From a virus: a DNA stretch of 32,943 nt. The DNA lies in IMG/VR virus record IMGVR_UViG_3300043436_000876, positions 1 through 32,943 of that record; one strand, 5' to 3'. Below the pieces are notes generated by a model. That model was not told where the DNA came from and ran no database searches. It saw nothing but the letters and a program-made list of their open reading frames with translations. Positions 1-7,592 of the stretch are shown here, piece after piece. The number at the start of each line of letters is the position of its first letter. Position 1 is the stretch's first letter. Position numbers and translations under genes: made by a program.

Positions 1-5
1 ACCAT
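1..5 (-). CDS. Start of a further late gene (only first codon in window)
   Basis: The last bases of the minus strand contain an ATG at 5-3. It is preceded by ATATTTAA exactly four bases upstream, the same arrangement seen before five other genes here. The spacing and the four intervening bases (AGAT) are identical to those before the gene that starts at 30070. This suggests a new gene begins here, downstream of the terminator at 32-60. Nothing of its product can be seen. Confidence 0.4.
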
Positions 6-9
6 ATCT

Positions 10-17
10 TTAAATAT
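10..17 (-). promoter_or_regulatory. ATATTTAA start-proximal motif (copy 1)
   Basis: Minus-strand ATATTTAA ends four bases before the ATG at 5. It is one of six copies with identical spacing. It may be a translation-initiation or late-expression element; the sequence alone does not separate these. Confidence 0.5.
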
Positions 18-31
18 ACTTTAGACTAAAT

Positions 32-60
32 ATAATAAAAAAGGCTACCCGAAAGTAGCC
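32..60 (-). terminator. Rho-independent terminator after the tail tube gene
   Basis: On the minus strand GGCTAC and GTAGCC form a perfect 6-bp stem (55-60 with 43-48) around a 6-base loop. The stem is followed directly by TTTTTTATTAT. It lies 31 bases past the stop codon of the gene at 92-601. Stem, loop and T-run fit an intrinsic terminator closing the capsid/tail tube transcript. Confidence 0.85.
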
Positions 61-91
61 TCTTAAAACACATTATTACAACTAACAAAAA

Positions 92-601
92 CTAAATCAC
101 TGTGAATGCTGACAATGCAGCTACTTGGTCCATTGGATTCTTCTCCATACCAGTTAAAGCTAACTGATACCCTTGAAACTCGCCCATAGCAGCACCACTT
201 AAAGCAGTACCTCCTGAGCATTCTAATCCATAGGTTTCGCCTAACATAAAGAAAGTGCCATCGTGGGTTTCAACGATTACTACGTTTCTACGTTTGGCTA
301 TTACCGCTAATTTATTTCTTGTTGCTTGGGTTAGTTTAGTAAACTCTAAACTTAACAACTGAGTGTAGAACAAAGTTCCTACCTCTGCGTTTGAATTGAT
401 TGTTTCGGTAAAGTTATTTTTACCTTGTGGCAATAATTCATAAGCATAGAAAGAGATACCGCTTACACTTGTAATTACTCCAGATGCGTTTGTTCCAAGT
501 GTCATAGCACTCGGCTCAGCGTTTCCAAAGTAAACTTTTTTTATACCACCGATTGCGTCTTTGCAGTCAAGTGTATATCCTGATGTGATTGCACAACTCA
601 T
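92..601 (-). CDS. Probable major tail tube-like structural protein
   Basis: A 169-residue protein directly downstream of the major capsid gene. It is rich in Gly, Thr and Ser with alternating hydrophobic stretches, suggesting a beta-sandwich structural protein. It has no signal peptide or membrane segment. The N-terminus (SGYTLDCKDAIGG) and the final segment (ALTGMEKNP) recall structural proteins next to capsid genes in Bacteroidetes phages. Its C-terminal 'GY-x-LxLTGxE' pattern resembles tail tube proteins, so a tube role is inferred, not shown. The start is well supported by AAAGGAGAT six bases before the ATG. Flanked by a hairpin after the capsid gene (621-652) and a strong terminator (32-60), it may be tuned separately from capsid. 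A head decoration protein is the main alternative. Confidence 0.6.
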   Translation of the reverse strand: MSCAITSGYTLDCKDAIGGIKKVYFGNAEPSAMTLGTNASGVITSVSGISFYAYELLPQGKNNFTETINSNAEVGTLFYTQLLSLEFTKLTQATRNKLAVIAKRRNVVIVETHDGTFFMLGETYGLECSGGTALSGAAMGEFQGYQLALTGMEKNPMDQVAALSAFTVI

Positions 602-606
602 TTTTT

Positions 607-615
607 ATCTCCTTT
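607..615 (-). promoter_or_regulatory. Shine-Dalgarno-like site for the tail tube gene
   Basis: Minus-strand AAAGGAGAT lies five bases before the ATG at 601. Such sites are uncommon in Bacteroidetes genes, but several occur in this phage. Confidence 0.6.
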
Positions 616-620
616 AATTA

Positions 621-652
621 AAAATATAAGGGGAGATTTTCGCCTCCCCCTT
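621..652 (-). terminator. Terminator-like hairpin between capsid and tail tube genes
   Basis: On the minus strand AAGGGGGAG (652-644) pairs with CTCCCCTT (635-628) with one bulged G, around an 8-base loop. ATATTTTTAATT follows. The hairpin sits only a few bases past the capsid stop codon and before the Shine-Dalgarno site of the next gene. It could partially terminate transcription or protect the capsid mRNA 3' end. Confidence 0.6.
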
Positions 653-655
653 TAA

Positions 656-1606
656 TTACGCCAATGTGAATTTAACGATTTCCTCAGGGAATGCTACTTG
701 CACACCTGCTTTGAAAGCTACATGGTATCTAACCTCCATTGCTTCTTTAGCGTAGAAAATTTCGTAGTTATCTTCTTCACCTAATAAGTCAGTTCCAAAG
801 AAAACATTTGATAACTGCATTGCATAGATTCTGTTAGTAGAATTTAAACCATTTACTCCGATAACAGTTAAGTTAGTACCTGGAATAACGATTTCAAAAT
901 TACTTACTGAACTATCAGCATTGTAGTGGAACAAGTTAGCATTAGTCAACGCCATTTGGTATGTTCTAAAGTTGTTCATACCGATGAAGATTTTAGTATC
1001 TGCTTTTCCTAACAATTCAACAGGCAATGCTCTGTAAACACCTTGCATGATGTTGATGATGTTGTTTACTGTGATTCCACCTGATACGCTATAAGGCGCA
1101 CCTGTCATGAATCCTGATACGTTAGCTTCGATAACTCCAGAAGCTGCATCAATGATTTTAATTAAACCATCAAAACGATTTAAAGCAGGATTTGCGCTTG
1201 CAGTGTTACCTTGCCAAACTGCGGTTTCTAATTGCTCAGAGATTAAGCCTGACTTATACTCAGCGTACTTTTGTTCGAAAGGAATTGAATCGTCTTTTGA
1301 ACCACGTGGCAAAGTCAATTGCAAATACTTAGTGTTCAAATCTTTAGGGCAAAGAGCCTCTTGAACTTTAATTGCAGCAACTGTCAAAGTACGACCTGAG
1401 AAGGTAGTAGTTCCACTTGCTGACCATCCACAAGAATCTGCTTGAAACACTGCATCAGTGTCCATAGTGTTTACTTGCTGAGTAGATTTAACTCCAATTT
1501 GTGGAGTGAATAAGCTAATAGACTTAGCACCAAAAAGGGCTTTAGTCAATAACTGGGTTTCGTTTGCCTTAGTATAATTAGCTAAGGCGGTTACATTAAA
1601 TGCCAT
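656..1606 (-). CDS. Major capsid protein
   Basis: A 316-residue soluble protein placed after a protease gene and a scaffold-like gene, the usual context of an HK97-fold capsid protein. It opens with an extended Ala/Asn/Thr-rich stretch (MAFNVTALANYTKANE). A middle segment has the spine-helix look (FEQKYAEYKSGLISEQLETAVWQG, about residues 109-133). The C-terminal part is beta-rich and ends in a domain with FYAKEAMEVRYHVAFKAG. Length fits the family. The ATG at 1606 lies seven bases after the end of the scaffold gene, so translation is probably coupled; its upstream region is A-rich (AAATAAAAGATT) without a Shine-Dalgarno site. Assignment rests on context and composition plus resemblance to Bacteroidetes phage capsids. 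Confidence 0.8.
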   Translation of the reverse strand: MAFNVTALANYTKANETQLLTKALFGAKSISLFTPQIGVKSTQQVNTMDTDAVFQADSCGWSASGTTTFSGRTLTVAAIKVQEALCPKDLNTKYLQLTLPRGSKDDSIPFEQKYAEYKSGLISEQLETAVWQGNTASANPALNRFDGLIKIIDAASGVIEANVSGFMTGAPYSVSGGITVNNIINIMQGVYRALPVELLGKADTKIFIGMNNFRTYQMALTNANLFHYNADSSVSNFEIVIPGTNLTVIGVNGLNSTNRIYAMQLSNVFFGTDLLGEEDNYEIFYAKEAMEVRYHVAFKAGVQVAFPEEIVKFTLA

Positions 1607-1612
1607 AATCTT

Positions 1613-2224
1613 TTATTTGTTTTTTAAATTTTTAAGTGCTTGTGCAAAATCGTTTAATTTTTCAGTCTCTAATTCTTTAGAAACTTTCATTGAACTAAAT
1701 AGGTTTCCGTTGTCAGCAGGTTCATCGCTTGGAGATTTAGCTATTTTGTCTACTACCTCTACTAATGAAGTAAAGGCTTCTTTTTGTGCGCTAATTGCAC
1801 TCATAGCTTCTTCAATCTTTTCCTCTAACTTAACTTCGCCCATTTTCTTTTCTAATACTTCTATTTTAGCCATACACTCTTTTAACATAGTGTTGATAGC
1901 TTCCATGTCGTATTCTTTCTTTTCTTCTTTACCTAACTCAATTTCAACTTCTGCTTCTTCTTCTTCTTCCTCTTTCTTAGGTGTAATAGCGATTACTTTA
2001 CCATCGGCAACAGTTACAATCTCGCCACTTTCTAATGTGTGGTCTCCATCGGGTGCAGGGATTTTACCTTCTTCGCTTACTATCATCAACTCCGCTCCTT
2101 CAAGTTCACCTTCCCAAGTTACGATAGTTACTCCATCAGCCAATTTGGCTTCTTTAAATTCTTGCTCAGGCTTTTCCATACCTAATGCAATTTTGATTCT
2201 TTTAATAGCTTCTTGTGCTTCCAT
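1613..2224 (-). CDS. Prohead scaffold-like protein
   Basis: A 203-residue, very acidic protein between protease and capsid genes. The N-terminal third (to about residue 85) is a compact beta-rich segment ending in VTVADGKVIAITPKK. A poly-Glu stretch (EEEEEEAEVEIE) follows, then a long heptad-rich coiled coil (about residues 105-165). The Lys/Leu-rich C-terminus (FAQALKNLKNK) could contact the capsid protein. Order and features match scaffolds that are cleaved by the neighbouring protease during capsid maturation. The ATG at 2224 has the ATATTTAA motif four bases upstream. Function is inferred from position and composition; no catalytic motif is present. Confidence 0.75.
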   Translation of the reverse strand: MEAQEAIKRIKIALGMEKPEQEFKEAKLADGVTIVTWEGELEGAELMIVSEEGKIPAPDGDHTLESGEIVTVADGKVIAITPKKEEEEEEAEVEIELGKEEKKEYDMEAINTMLKECMAKIEVLEKKMGEVKLEEKIEEAMSAISAQKEAFTSLVEVVDKIAKSPSDEPADNGNLFSSMKVSKELETEKLNDFAQALKNLKNK

Positions 2225-2228
2225 GATA

Positions 2229-2236
2229 TTAAATAT
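2229..2236 (-). promoter_or_regulatory. ATATTTAA start-proximal motif (copy 2)
   Basis: Minus-strand ATATTTAA exactly four bases (TATC) before the scaffold ATG at 2224. Confidence 0.55.
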
Positions 2237-2258
2237 TAATTTGATTTTTCGTTTTAAT

Positions 2259-3143
2259 TTATTTTACTTTTTCTAAAATTGCTAAGATTTCGTCAAGTTG
2301 CTTATTTGCGTGACTAATCTTCTTTTCTATGAACTCTCCCTCTACTGAAAAGCCTGCAAATACACCTGTTTTAATGTAATCATCCCACACTTTGTCATTA
2401 TCTACTTTGCAAGAAATAAACCAACTACCTTCGCTTAACTCATCAAATCCTAATGGCGTTTTAATTCCACGCTCACTATCAATAATCATAGATTCGATTA
2501 AGTAAACTCCCTCCGCTAAAATGTTTTTGCGGTGCATAATATTGAAGTTACTCGAATATTGGTTTCTAAAGAACTTTTCTACTATCTCTTTAATGGTTTC
2601 GGGTTTAAACATTACATAATACTCAGTGCCATCTTTACGCCTTCTATAAATAGGTAAGTTAGCTATCATAGCTGGCCCACTAATGATTCTCTTTTCCTTA
2701 TCCGCTTTGAATTTAAACTCTGTTTTTCTATCTAATTGGTCTAATTTTCTTTGCGCCCACTCTACACCTTCATCGCCTCCCCAAGCTAACCACATCAATC
2801 TACCACATCCATCGCCTAATTCCTTATTCGAGTTTTGTCTATGGCGTTCAAAGGCTGCCATTCTCGCAATCGTTTCCCTTGTGATTGGTTCGCCATTAGC
2901 TAATTGATTCGCCCTTGCCTTGCCTACTGCCGTTCCACAATCGCCCCATCCGTTTTCCTCTGCCCATCTTAAAGCTATTTTAGCATTTTCTTTTGCCGCT
3001 TCGGGATAATCTGAGTAACTATCTTGGAAGTTTTGGAATGCTTGCCAACCTTTTTTTATAGCAGGGTCATCTACTAAGGCTATAAAGTCCACGCCTGATT
3101 CGTCTGCTTCGTCTATCAATAATTCGTACAATGGTAATTCCAT
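2259..3143 (-). CDS. Prohead maturation protease, XkdF-like, with an inserted domain
   Basis: A 294-residue protein upstream of scaffold and capsid genes. The first 33 residues (VDFIALVDDPAIKKGW) and the segment after residue 150 (SGPAMIANLPIYRR, YYVMFKPETIKEI) look like the XkdF-type prohead protease. A candidate catalytic His is in NIMHRKN (H204) and a candidate Ser in GFSVEGE (S266), in the order expected for the herpesvirus/HK97-type protease fold. About residues 46-134 form a separate insert with Cys- and Trp-rich features (NGWGDCGT, RANQLANGEPI, GCGRLMWLAWGG), also known from other phage head-maturation proteins. It would cleave scaffold and capsid delta regions inside the prohead. Start at 3143 is supported by the ATATTTAA motif. 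Confidence 0.75.
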   Translation of the reverse strand: MELPLYELLIDEADESGVDFIALVDDPAIKKGWQAFQNFQDSYSDYPEAAKENAKIALRWAEENGWGDCGTAVGKARANQLANGEPITRETIARMAAFERHRQNSNKELGDGCGRLMWLAWGGDEGVEWAQRKLDQLDRKTEFKFKADKEKRIISGPAMIANLPIYRRRKDGTEYYVMFKPETIKEIVEKFFRNQYSSNFNIMHRKNILAEGVYLIESMIIDSERGIKTPLGFDELSEGSWFISCKVDNDKVWDDYIKTGVFAGFSVEGEFIEKKISHANKQLDEILAILEKVK

Positions 3144-3147
3144 AACC

Positions 3148-3155
3148 TTAAATAT
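3148..3155 (-). promoter_or_regulatory. ATATTTAA start-proximal motif (copy 3)
   Basis: Minus-strand ATATTTAA exactly four bases (GGTT) before the protease ATG at 3143. Confidence 0.55.
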
Positions 3156-3172
3156 TTAATCTTTGATTTATT

Positions 3173-4855
3173 TTAACCTATTGTGGCTTTAGCTTGGATG
3201 CTACTTACTTTGTTTTGTGAGTTGGTAATGTCCGATTCAGTTACAAATACTTTAACCTTTTCGCCTTCGCTAATTGTTCTTAATGGGTTTTCGTTCCCTA
3301 ACATTGTAAACCCACTCGATGGTCTTGTTTGTGGTGCAGCAACATTTGGCAAACTACCACCTCCACCACCGCCTCCATTTGGAACTTTTACGGATAGAAT
3401 GTTTTTAACTGCTGCTATCCCTGTCGCTGCTGCTGCTGCTGCCGATATGATAGAGAATGTTCCAGTAGGGTCAATCTTGAATCCTTCTTTATACGCTCTA
3501 AATGCTGCTACATAGGTATCAATTGTAGTTGCTGCAACTGCCAATGCTTTTCCTGCTGCCGTTTCTCTACCCGCTAAATTTGAGATATTAGTTAATAGTT
3601 GACTATACGCCTCTAAGGCTTGCATCTTTCCATCTGATTCTGCTTGTGCTATTTTTACCCTTGCATCTGCTGCTTCTTTGTCAGATAAAATTTTTCTTGC
3701 ATTTAATTCCTCAATAGCTGCTAATCTTTCCTCATTTGTTAACAACTCATCTGCCGCAATTGCTTTTAAGTCTTCATTTTCTTGCGCACGTTGTTCACGC
3801 CTTGATTCGTTAAGTGAGGCTTGTCTTTTCCTTTCATATTCATCTTGTGCCTTTACTTTGTCATCATATTCTTTTGCTCTATCGGCTCTATCTTTACTTT
3901 CGGCTTCCTCTCTTTTCCTTTGTTCTTCATCACGTTTAGCTTTGTCGGCTGCTCTCTTTTCTTGTTCGGCTTTTATTTTTTCTTCCCTTGCTGCTTGTGC
4001 ATTTTCTATTTTTATTTTTTTCTCTTCTAAAGAGCCTTCCTCATTTTTACGCTTTTGATAGTTTTGTTGTAATTTTGATAAGGCAGTATCTAATTCATTG
4101 GATAAATTACCTAAACTCTCAATACTTGCTCCCTTTTGAATAGCTAATATTTGTTTATAAGTTGCGCCATAACCTTTAGCAGTTTCGACCAACATTGATG
4201 TCTCAAACTTAGATACTTCTTTTAATTGTTCGATTTGTTCACCTTGCAACCTTGTAGCCTCTTTGATTAACTCATTAGCTTCTTTGTCGCTTATGCTTTT
4301 ATTTTTAGCTTGCTTTAATAATTTGTCTATTTGATTCTCATATTCTGTTTGTTTTAAATTTAAAGCATCAATGTTATCTTCATAGGTTCTTTGCATTTGT
4401 GCGGCTCTTTCCATAGCTGCTGCTTGTTCTCCTATTTTCTCAGTTGTAAATCCTGTTCCATTAGCAAAACTAAACATTGCACTTTGTAAGCCTCTAAATG
4501 CTCCACTTAAATAAGAAATCTTATCGCTTATAAAGTCAGTTATTGGAGCAAAGTCTTTAAAGATTGCCACAAGTCCCGCAACCGCAACCGATACCGCAGT
4601 AAATATTATCCCTAAAGGATTAGCCAATAAAGTAGTAGCTAAAGTTCTTACAGATGTTATTAACCCTTTAACGCCTGCGGATGCTTGCCCCATAACTCCA
4701 GGCAACTCAGTTCCAGCATCTAAAAACTCATCGGTTTCATTTTTGGCTTTCTTAACAGACGCCTCATACTCTTTGAACTCTTTAGTTCCTTTTTGTAAAC
4801 CATCCTTAGCACCTGTTATGTCTATGCCAAGTCTCAATAAAATATCTTTTACCAT
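3173..4855 (-). CDS. Tail tape measure protein
   Basis: A 560-residue protein with the expected make-up. An N-terminal helix opens with LLRLGIDITGAKDGLQKG. A hydrophobic segment follows at about residues 65-100 (LATTLLANPLGIIFTAVSVA). A very long charged coiled coil rich in Glu, Lys, Arg and Ala spans about residues 150-420. An Ala-rich hydrophobic helix comes next, then a Gly6 linker and a short C-terminal tail. The protein sets tail length and probably enters the host with DNA. At about 0.15 nm per residue it would specify a tail of roughly 80 nm, short for a siphovirus. Its ATG overlaps the stop of a 30-residue gene (TAATG). The Gly-rich linker could be a processing point. Confidence 0.85.
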   Translation of the reverse strand: MVKDILLRLGIDITGAKDGLQKGTKEFKEYEASVKKAKNETDEFLDAGTELPGVMGQASAGVKGLITSVRTLATTLLANPLGIIFTAVSVAVAGLVAIFKDFAPITDFISDKISYLSGAFRGLQSAMFSFANGTGFTTEKIGEQAAAMERAAQMQRTYEDNIDALNLKQTEYENQIDKLLKQAKNKSISDKEANELIKEATRLQGEQIEQLKEVSKFETSMLVETAKGYGATYKQILAIQKGASIESLGNLSNELDTALSKLQQNYQKRKNEEGSLEEKKIKIENAQAAREEKIKAEQEKRAADKAKRDEEQRKREEAESKDRADRAKEYDDKVKAQDEYERKRQASLNESRREQRAQENEDLKAIAADELLTNEERLAAIEELNARKILSDKEAADARVKIAQAESDGKMQALEAYSQLLTNISNLAGRETAAGKALAVAATTIDTYVAAFRAYKEGFKIDPTGTFSIISAAAAAATGIAAVKNILSVKVPNGGGGGGGSLPNVAAPQTRPSSGFTMLGNENPLRTISEGEKVKVFVTESDITNSQNKVSSIQAKATIG

Positions 4856-4947
4856 TATTTCACACTTTTAATTATGTCTATTAAATTCTTGTCTTTAAGT
4901 TGAATAACCTTGTAAATCAACTCGAAATTTTTAATTAGTTCTATCAT
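4855..4947 (-). CDS. 30-residue protein coupled to the tape measure gene
   Basis: A short reading frame encodes a mostly helical, hydrophobic/basic peptide (MIELIKNFELIYKVIQLKDK and ten more residues). Its ATG overlaps the stop of the preceding tail gene as TAATG. Its own stop overlaps the tape measure ATG, again as TAATG. A strong Shine-Dalgarno-like GGAGG lies seven bases before the ATG, inside the end of the tail gene. This tight double coupling argues for a genuine translated gene and not chance. Its role is unknown; it might regulate tape measure translation or act as a small chaperone. It is below the size limit of most gene callers. Confidence 0.72.
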   Translation of the reverse strand: MIELIKNFELIYKVIQLKDKNLIDIIKSVK

Positions 4948-7592
4948 TATCCGCCTCCTGTGTTTACTGTGTTTATTATCTGCCAATTACCCTTATAAGC
5001 TATAAACCAAACGCAATGATGTTGCTGCAAGTTATAATCTGAGCTACCATTAATTAAGTTTACTGGATTAATAGGGTAAATCTTTATTGCTCCTCCATTT
5101 ATATTCTTAACTATTATTATAGGGTCACCCGTCAATGGTGGAATTGTTCCCGCATCAGGTAAATAGGCATCGCTTCCACTTTCTACAAAATTAATCTTAG
5201 AGCCAAACTCAAAAATATTTATATTGGTATTCTGCTCTACTGAATTAAACTGAGTTTTTACTTGTGAATCAAAATATTTAGTATTGTCTGCCCTTACAAA
5301 CATTGGCATCTCCTCGTCTGCTATTACGCCACCGCTTCCACCATTACCACTACTACTTACCAAAGTGAATGAAGGTGCTGCCTTTAATTTCAATAGTTCT
5401 AAGTTTACCAACTCATTTGAGTTTAAGTTATGGTCTACCGAGTAAAGTCTATAATATTGTTTGTCAAGTAGATATATTTTTCTAAATGATAAATTGCTAA
5501 ACTCTACTTCATTAAGTCTAAACTTTCCTTTTATAATCTTTGAATCTTTGTCCGTAATTTCCTCTATTGTCTTTTTCCAATACCTATTAAATAAATTCCC
5601 ATTGGTGTAGGTAGTTGACCCAAGTCCGTAAAAAATAGCTTTAGGTTGCGCAAATGACAAGTCGAATGTAGGATTTAAGGTATCGTCAAGCATTCCCGCA
5701 TAAGGAAAATCTGCACCGAAAGTAATTGTTCCGTCTAATCTTGTCTTTAACTGCCAACCCTTAGTAGTTGCAACTAAACCACCATAATAAAGCATTCTAA
5801 TATTATAAGAAGCCAACTCACTATTTTGACTATTTGGGTCTACCTTTCTAATTTTAGTAAATATTCTGTCATGCACTCCATTTGAGTTAGATAAAGGAGA
5901 TGGACTAAATCCTACTTCTATTTTATTGGTTTGGGTTAAGAAGTCATTGTTTATTCTCTGCTTTTTAGTTCCATAAACCTCATCAAATAATTCTTGGTAT
6001 TTAGTGTTGTATTCATCTTTGTCCTCTTTGTAACTTATTACCAAATCCCTAAAATCAAGTACACCCATAGGGGTAACCATTAACTCACTGCTTGTGTCTA
6101 AGTTGTTTGTGATGTCTACTATGTCTGAGGTATAAAAGTCATCTCTTGGCTCAATGATTAATTTGTTTGCATCTATCGTGTCAGGAACTGCATACATATT
6201 AAACGCCCTAAATAACCAAGTTAAAAAGTCCTTTTGCTTTATCTCTTTAGGCAAAGTAGATGAAATGTCTATTATGTTTCCCTCCGTATACTTAGAACTT
6301 GGTGAGGAACTAAACTTACTATTTGCCCCTATTTCTACGCTTATATCCTCTGGGCCATTACCAAACACCCAATAAAAGTCTACATACAATTCATCGTTGT
6401 CATTAGTGTCTATTTCTGAGGAATATAAAACAATGTTCTTTGTAACTGAACCTCCATTAACTACACCACTCATATCAAATTGATAATTTCTACTTGATAC
6501 AAGAGGAAAACCTGTTAAAGCATTATTATTATTTATATTAAAAGTAACTCCGACACTTGTTCCACTTGGTAAGGTTGAGCCTGTGTTATTAAAGACCTTA
6601 ACTTCCGATTCAAATATTAGTACATCAAAACCCGCAGTTCCGCTATTTACATCTATTTTATCATTTGCAGTGTCTACGCTTATAGGATTAGTATCTTGAA
6701 TAATAGTATTAAAGTCAAATCTTTTTACCTCGCTAACTATTGAGCCTGTACTTGGTGTTGTGTAAGTTATCTTTGCCGAGTTAGATACAATAAATGTTTT
6801 ATCATTAATTAAACTCTCAGAGGCTACAAACTTTCCACCAGTGAAAGGCATAATTAACCTTTTAAAAGTTACGCTATTAAAAAAGTTCGATTCGTATCTA
6901 TATCCCGCCTCACTAAATATCTTGTCTACTATCTGTTTGATGTAGATAGCGGGGTACATAGAAGTTTCTAAGGTATATTCAAGTTCTTGTTTATTGGTTG
7001 AAAGTCCATTATCAATTAAGGGGTAAACGTAGCCTTCTCCATTGGGGTTGCCTGATACGAAATTATTATACGCACTTCCGTTTTTAACTATACTATTTGC
7101 CCACGAATTAGCAATGTTCGAATAATTCCAAGTATGGTTGTATTCTGATAGGTCAATCTCTGCCAACTTCTTTTCTCCTAAGTCTTGGAAAAGGTTTGCA
7201 AGTTTACCAATTATAACTAACTCATATTGAATCTCTTGGTCATTGATTGGAATCTCTGTTAATTGCAAATAACCCCTCATTAAGATAATACCACTACGAA
7301 TTACTAACGCCTCTGACTTTAAGTTTACGTTAAAATCGGGAGAATAATTTGTCGCACTCGTGTTTATTGTAATCCTATTAAGATTTTGAATGTTTGAGAA
7401 TATCTCCCTATTATTTGCAGTAGCAGGAACTCGGATAGGTAAAGTATAATCGGACTTTCTTTTCTCAGGCTCTTTAATGTCTATGATTGACTTATTTACT
7501 GGAATAGAAATATCATCATACAAATCCAAATCAAAGGTTTTAGTTACTTGACCTGCTGCATATTGAAGTATCTTTATTTCTGTCTGCATCAT
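4947..7592 (-). CDS. Large tail tip/baseplate-like structural protein
   Basis: An 881-residue protein upstream of the tape measure gene. It is Asn-, Ser- and Thr-rich and predominantly beta, with no signal peptide. The N-terminal part (FDLDLYDDISIPVNKSI, YTLPIRVPATANNREIF) resembles the large tail-tip or hub-type proteins common in Bacteroidetes phages and prophages. The middle is beta-sandwich-like. The C-terminus, after a Gly/Ser linker near residue 760 (SSGNGGSGG), looks like a small separate domain (VKNINGGAIKIYPINP). It probably helps form the tail end that touches the cell. Translation is coupled to the preceding gene by an ATGA overlap; a second ATG follows immediately at 7589. Confidence 0.62.
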   Translation of the reverse strand: MMQTEIKILQYAAGQVTKTFDLDLYDDISIPVNKSIIDIKEPEKRKSDYTLPIRVPATANNREIFSNIQNLNRITINTSATNYSPDFNVNLKSEALVIRSGIILMRGYLQLTEIPINDQEIQYELVIIGKLANLFQDLGEKKLAEIDLSEYNHTWNYSNIANSWANSIVKNGSAYNNFVSGNPNGEGYVYPLIDNGLSTNKQELEYTLETSMYPAIYIKQIVDKIFSEAGYRYESNFFNSVTFKRLIMPFTGGKFVASESLINDKTFIVSNSAKITYTTPSTGSIVSEVKRFDFNTIIQDTNPISVDTANDKIDVNSGTAGFDVLIFESEVKVFNNTGSTLPSGTSVGVTFNINNNNALTGFPLVSSRNYQFDMSGVVNGGSVTKNIVLYSSEIDTNDNDELYVDFYWVFGNGPEDISVEIGANSKFSSSPSSKYTEGNIIDISSTLPKEIKQKDFLTWLFRAFNMYAVPDTIDANKLIIEPRDDFYTSDIVDITNNLDTSSELMVTPMGVLDFRDLVISYKEDKDEYNTKYQELFDEVYGTKKQRINNDFLTQTNKIEVGFSPSPLSNSNGVHDRIFTKIRKVDPNSQNSELASYNIRMLYYGGLVATTKGWQLKTRLDGTITFGADFPYAGMLDDTLNPTFDLSFAQPKAIFYGLGSTTYTNGNLFNRYWKKTIEEITDKDSKIIKGKFRLNEVEFSNLSFRKIYLLDKQYYRLYSVDHNLNSNELVNLELLKLKAAPSFTLVSSSGNGGSGGVIADEEMPMFVRADNTKYFDSQVKTQFNSVEQNTNINIFEFGSKINFVESGSDAYLPDAGTIPPLTGDPIIIVKNINGGAIKIYPINPVNLINGSSDYNLQQHHCVWFIAYKGNWQIINTVNTGGG

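Noticed and set aside
1617-2276. Plus-strand open frame of 219 codons opposite the scaffold gene
   Set aside because: It is Ser/Leu-rich mirror sequence of the Glu/Lys-rich coiled coil, and every supported gene is on the minus strand. It is a codon-use shadow.
3678-4058. Plus-strand frames opposite the tape measure coiled coil
   Set aside because: Low-complexity Ser/Phe/Cys products mirror the Lys/Glu/Ala repeats of the real gene.
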